This document shows positions 41,159 to 43,649 of a stretch of 43,649 bases of DNA, piece after piece. Position 1 is the stretch's first letter. Every line of letters begins with the position of its first letter. The position numbers and the translations under genes are program-made. Where the stretch lies: positions 1-43,649 of the forward strand of contig NZ_JAEFCF010000045.1 of NCBI RefSeq assembly GCF_016405985.1, in the 5' to 3' direction. The DNA is from Paracoccus sp. IB05. GTDB lineage: Bacteria; Pseudomonadota; Alphaproteobacteria; Rhodobacterales; Rhodobacteraceae. The notes beneath the pieces were generated by a model. It had not been told where the DNA came from. It was given only the letters and a program-made list of their open reading frames with translations, and made no database searches.

Positions 41159-41358
41159 GCGAACGGTCCTTTCAGAAACAGGGCGCGGCCAGGGGAGAAG
41201 TCCCGGAAAGGGACGACGAACATCACATGAACCAACGCTACTCTCAGCCTATGATCGGCTGCAATGTTCACTTATTGTTCCGGCGGTCAGCCGAAGTCAA
41301 CCTGACAGAATAGAATGGCCGCCAGGCGCCCCGACCGAGCGAGGGACACGTGCCAACG

Positions 41359-42003
41359 TCATCCGAAGCGGCGACCGGCCTCCGTGAAAGTATACTCATT
41401 GGCCGCGATGGTGTCATCGACCGCCTCGTCGGAGGACAGGTAGTTGTATTCGCGCTCCAGCTGGCGGTAGAGCCAGCGGGCCAGATCACGCAATGCTTCG
41501 ATGACGGCATCTTCGGCATCGGCAGTCATGTCCTGATATATGGGGCTGTCTCGCTCGACCGAGATCGCCATGCAGTATTCGTGACAATAGTGGCCGCGAT
41601 GGCTGGCCTCGGCGCGAAGCTGATAGAAGTTGCGCCGCTGGATCGCCTGCAGGGCCTCGGCGATGCGGTGCAGTTCCGCATCCTGTGGCGCATAGTCTCG
41701 GATCCGGCGGGGCGCTCCTTTCCGATAGGAATACCACGATTCAAAGCATGCTCCGTCACCTTGCGACCAGAAACCCCGGAACCAGATGCAGGGATCCTGC
41801 CGTGTGCCGCCGCCCATGAGGCGAACGGGCCGGGTTTTGAAGTCGAGGCCGAGGATTTCCGCGATGCGCTGGAAATCCTCATAGACGGCGTCATACCAGC
41901 CATAGTCAAATCCGCCCTCGCGATACCAGGCGCGGGCCTTGTCCCTCGCCGCCTCCGACAATTCGTCGAGGCGATAGACGGTGGTCTCGATCACCTCACT
42001 CAT
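41359..42003 (-). CDS. conserved plasmid protein, function unknown (a)
   Basis: 214 residues starting MSEVIETTVYRLDELSEAAR. It is rich in aromatic residues (RDKARAWYREGGFDYGWYD, YEDFQRIAEILGLD, CIWFRGFWSQGDGACFESWY) and ends with a helix and charged stretch (EREYNYLSSDEAVDDTIAAN). Similar proteins on plasmids are sometimes labelled as antitoxin, without proof. Its start overlaps the end of the next gene upstream by 8 bp, so they form an operon. Confidence 0.75.
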   Translation of the reverse strand: MSEVIETTVYRLDELSEAARDKARAWYREGGFDYGWYDAVYEDFQRIAEILGLDFKTRPVRLMGGGTRQDPCIWFRGFWSQGDGACFESWYSYRKGAPRRIRDYAPQDAELHRIAEALQAIQRRNFYQLRAEASHRGHYCHEYCMAISVERDSPIYQDMTADAEDAVIEALRDLARWLYRQLEREYNYLSSDEAVDDTIAANEYTFTEAGRRFG

Positions 42004-42412
42004 AGGGATTGCCTCCCTCCAGCACGGTGGACAGCCAGCCGTCGGTGTAAATCCAGTCCACCGTCTCACCGGTGGCAAGATCAAGGACGTGCGCGCCGCC
42101 GCCGAACCCGTCGACCCTCGGTCGGGAGCAGGTATTGGCGTATTGCATCCCCCACAGACCGGTCAGGCCGAACTCTTTCGCACAGCGCAGCACGAATTTG
42201 AGGACGTGCTCGGCGTCGCCATTGCCGCCATCGTGGATCCAGAGCCAGGTGCCGCCCTGCTCCGGCTGGATCGAAAGCAGAAACCCGTTGGCAGGCGGGT
42301 CCTCAGCCGCGTTCTCGTCGGAAAGCGCGGTGTAGAGTTCCAGCGCGCGGACAGCATTCTCGGAAGAGCCTATGTCGAGCAAGCAGGAAAAATGGGTGAA
42401 ATAGTCGGCCAT
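41996..42412 (-). CDS. conserved plasmid protein, function unknown (b)
   Basis: 138 residues starting MADYFTHFSCLLDIGSSENA. The segments SIQPEQGGTWLWIHDGGNGD, EHVLKFVLRCAKEFGL and GLWGMQYANTCSRPRVDGFG are unlike a named family but look like a compact alpha/beta domain. Its length is consistent with a complete gene, and its codon use is like that of its neighbours. It is coupled to the gene at 41359 and lies 67 bp from the one at 42480. Confidence 0.75.
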   Translation of the reverse strand: MADYFTHFSCLLDIGSSENAVRALELYTALSDENAAEDPPANGFLLSIQPEQGGTWLWIHDGGNGDAEHVLKFVLRCAKEFGLTGLWGMQYANTCSRPRVDGFGGGAHVLDLATGETVDWIYTDGWLSTVLEGGNPYE

Positions 42413-42479
42413 GGTGATCTCCAGACAGTATAAGGCCCGGTGCTGGACCGGGCCGGGGGGATGGGAAACAGGGTGATGC

Positions 42480-43028
42480 TCAGGCGGCCTGCGGCAGGCG
42501 CAGCAGATCGGCGGCAATCTCGCGCCAGGCAGGATCGACCAGCCGCGCCTCCAGCACCGCAGCGCGGTGGCGCAGGACGCAAGCCTCCACCGGGTCCGAG
42601 GCGCGGAACGCCATGCCGCGCAACCGGCTGGCCTCGGTCACGATCTGGCGGGCCTCGGAATCTGAAGCGACTGGCGGCTGCCAGAGGATGAGACCGGCGC
42701 GGATTTCGCCGGAGAGGACCAGGCCGTGCTCATGGTCCTGGATCAGCATGAGGCGCGGGTTGAACTGCCGGAAGCCGTCAGGCGCTGTGCAGATGTCGCC
42801 GCTCGACAGGTGCAGGGCTGCAAACTGCATCGCCTCCTGGGGCGACGAAGTTTCTTCGAGCAGGATCACCCGGTCAAAACTTTGGGCATCGTCACCATCA
42901 TCATGGCTGGCCTGCCCAAGGCAGGAGATGCGCAGCGGCATCTTTTGCGCCTGCCGGAGCGCAGGCAGTACCTTGGTCGTAACGATCTGGCCAATGGAAC
43001 GGAAGCTGTCGGGGCGGGCAAAGGTCAT
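42480..43028 (-). CDS. conserved plasmid protein, function unknown (c)
   Basis: 182 residues starting MTFARPDSFRSIGQIVTTKV. It contains RVILLEETSSPQEAMQFAAL and LRGMAFRASDPVEACVLRHR, which resemble nothing I can name. The ATG at 43028 has GGAG about 9 bp upstream, so I prefer it to GTG 43037. It belongs to the same minus-strand run as its neighbours. Confidence 0.7.
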   Translation of the reverse strand: MTFARPDSFRSIGQIVTTKVLPALRQAQKMPLRISCLGQASHDDGDDAQSFDRVILLEETSSPQEAMQFAALHLSSGDICTAPDGFRQFNPRLMLIQDHEHGLVLSGEIRAGLILWQPPVASDSEARQIVTEASRLRGMAFRASDPVEACVLRHRAAVLEARLVDPAWREIAADLLRLPQAA

Positions 43029-43116
43029 CGGGAGCACTCCATGACGGGCGCCGGAAAGCCTCTCTCTCCAGCCCTGAACCCGTCACGGCTGAACCACCCG
43101 ACCTCTGCCTCACCCC

Positions 43117-43536
43117 TCAGTCGGGACCAATCTCCGCCTCCTGACTATTCCCGGCGCCTGCTGCCGCATGGGCTGCCAGCATCTGGCGATAGAACCGGCG
43201 TCGCGAGAGGCGCAAAGATGAATCCCGTCGGATCGAAGGGTGCATGGCCCGGGCGGCAGCACGCAGCACAGTGAACCTGCCCGCATCAGCCGAGACCCCG
43301 AGAACATCGTAAATGGGGTCCGTCTTAGAACCGGAGGCTGGAAGGGCTGGCTCCACCTCCGCCTTGATCTGCACCGTCCGCCCCATCCAGGGTGCGGGCT
43401 GGATCGCCCGAGCCCAGTCGGCGAAACTCGGGATATGCCGCAGATCCTCGCGGACATGCTGCTCACCGACCCACCGGGTCGGGATAACCCGCCCGGACGA
43501 GAGTGTGATCGTCGGGCCGAAGATCGTCTCTGCCAT
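43117..43536 (-). CDS. conserved plasmid protein, function unknown (d)
   Basis: 139 residues starting MAETIFGPTITLSSGRVIPT. It has a beta-rich start, TVQIKAEVEPALP and a DnaJ-like stretch (DPIYDVLGVSADAGRFTVLR then AAARAMHP), which recalls the J-domain opening of a DnaJ protein but lacks HPD. I do not name a family. The upstream end of the window is near, so its promoter is probably outside. Confidence 0.65.
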   Translation of the reverse strand: MAETIFGPTITLSSGRVIPTRWVGEQHVREDLRHIPSFADWARAIQPAPWMGRTVQIKAEVEPALPASGSKTDPIYDVLGVSADAGRFTVLRAAARAMHPSIRRDSSLRLSRRRFYRQMLAAHAAAGAGNSQEAEIGPD

Positions 43537-43649
43537 GAATATGCCCTCCGCATGATGGCGCAGGGCGCGATGCCGGAAGTCCGCCAGGATTTCCTTCGAG
43601 GCATCGATTATGTGGACAGGATGCCGACGGTGGCGTTTTGCCCTATGCT

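Noticed and set aside
43552-43649. Possible plus-strand gene running off the window end
   Set aside because: The frame starting MMAQGAMPEVRQ is open to the edge, but about 30 codons are too few to judge.

Overview
The window is high-GC DNA with alphaproteobacterial gene content, most like a Rhodobacteraceae (Paracoccus-type) plasmid or integrated mobile element. It carries a VirD2-type relaxase, a VirD4/TraG coupling protein, DUF736, DUF2493, a strawberry-notch helicase and a Toprim protein, a set that usually travels together on such replicons. I see no replication initiator, type IV secretion genes, rRNA, tRNA, insertion sequence or CRISPR array.

Positions 1-21717 are a metal and cell-envelope island. 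It holds a glutaredoxin and a 2Fe-2S flavoreductase, a CueR-type copper sensor, the cytochrome bd set cydDCAB plus a very small cydX (minus strand), a Zn/Cd/Pb-type P1B ATPase followed by a methyltransferase-like membrane protein, lspA, dsbB and a DsbA-like protein, two SCO1 copper chaperones flanking a PCu(A)C chaperone, three YkuD L,D-transpeptidases, an M23 endopeptidase and a CAP-domain protein. Five promoters here share the MerR-family layout: a 19-bp spacer between -35 and -10 with a dyad close to CTCnAGTnrCTnGAG. They precede the glutaredoxin operon, the ATPase operon, the large transpeptidase, the SCO1 operon and the CAP/transpeptidase pair. The sensor gene has its own 17-bp-spaced promoter with a related dyad. 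The reading is a copper-responsive regulon that joins copper delivery, thiol redox control and peptidoglycan remodelling.

Positions 21856-28523 are a DNA-transfer module: coupling protein, relaxase and MobC on the minus strand, and a ParA/VirC1-like ATPase with a ribbon-helix-helix partner on the plus strand. Between the two arms lie a large nested inverted repeat (oriT candidate), a minus-strand terminator and an array of 43 consecutive degenerate 7-bp units whose third base is always G. This array is the most unusual object in the window. It is probably a centromere or transfer-enhancer site bound by the ribbon-helix-helix protein.

Positions 28532-43649 are accessory backbone, nearly all on the minus strand: a LuxR-type regulator, a LysR regulator, DUF2493/SLOG, Toprim and strawberry-notch proteins, a MarR operon with HEAT-repeat and DUF6616 proteins, DUF736, an antibiotic-biosynthesis-monooxygenase-like protein and four conserved plasmid-type proteins of unknown role.
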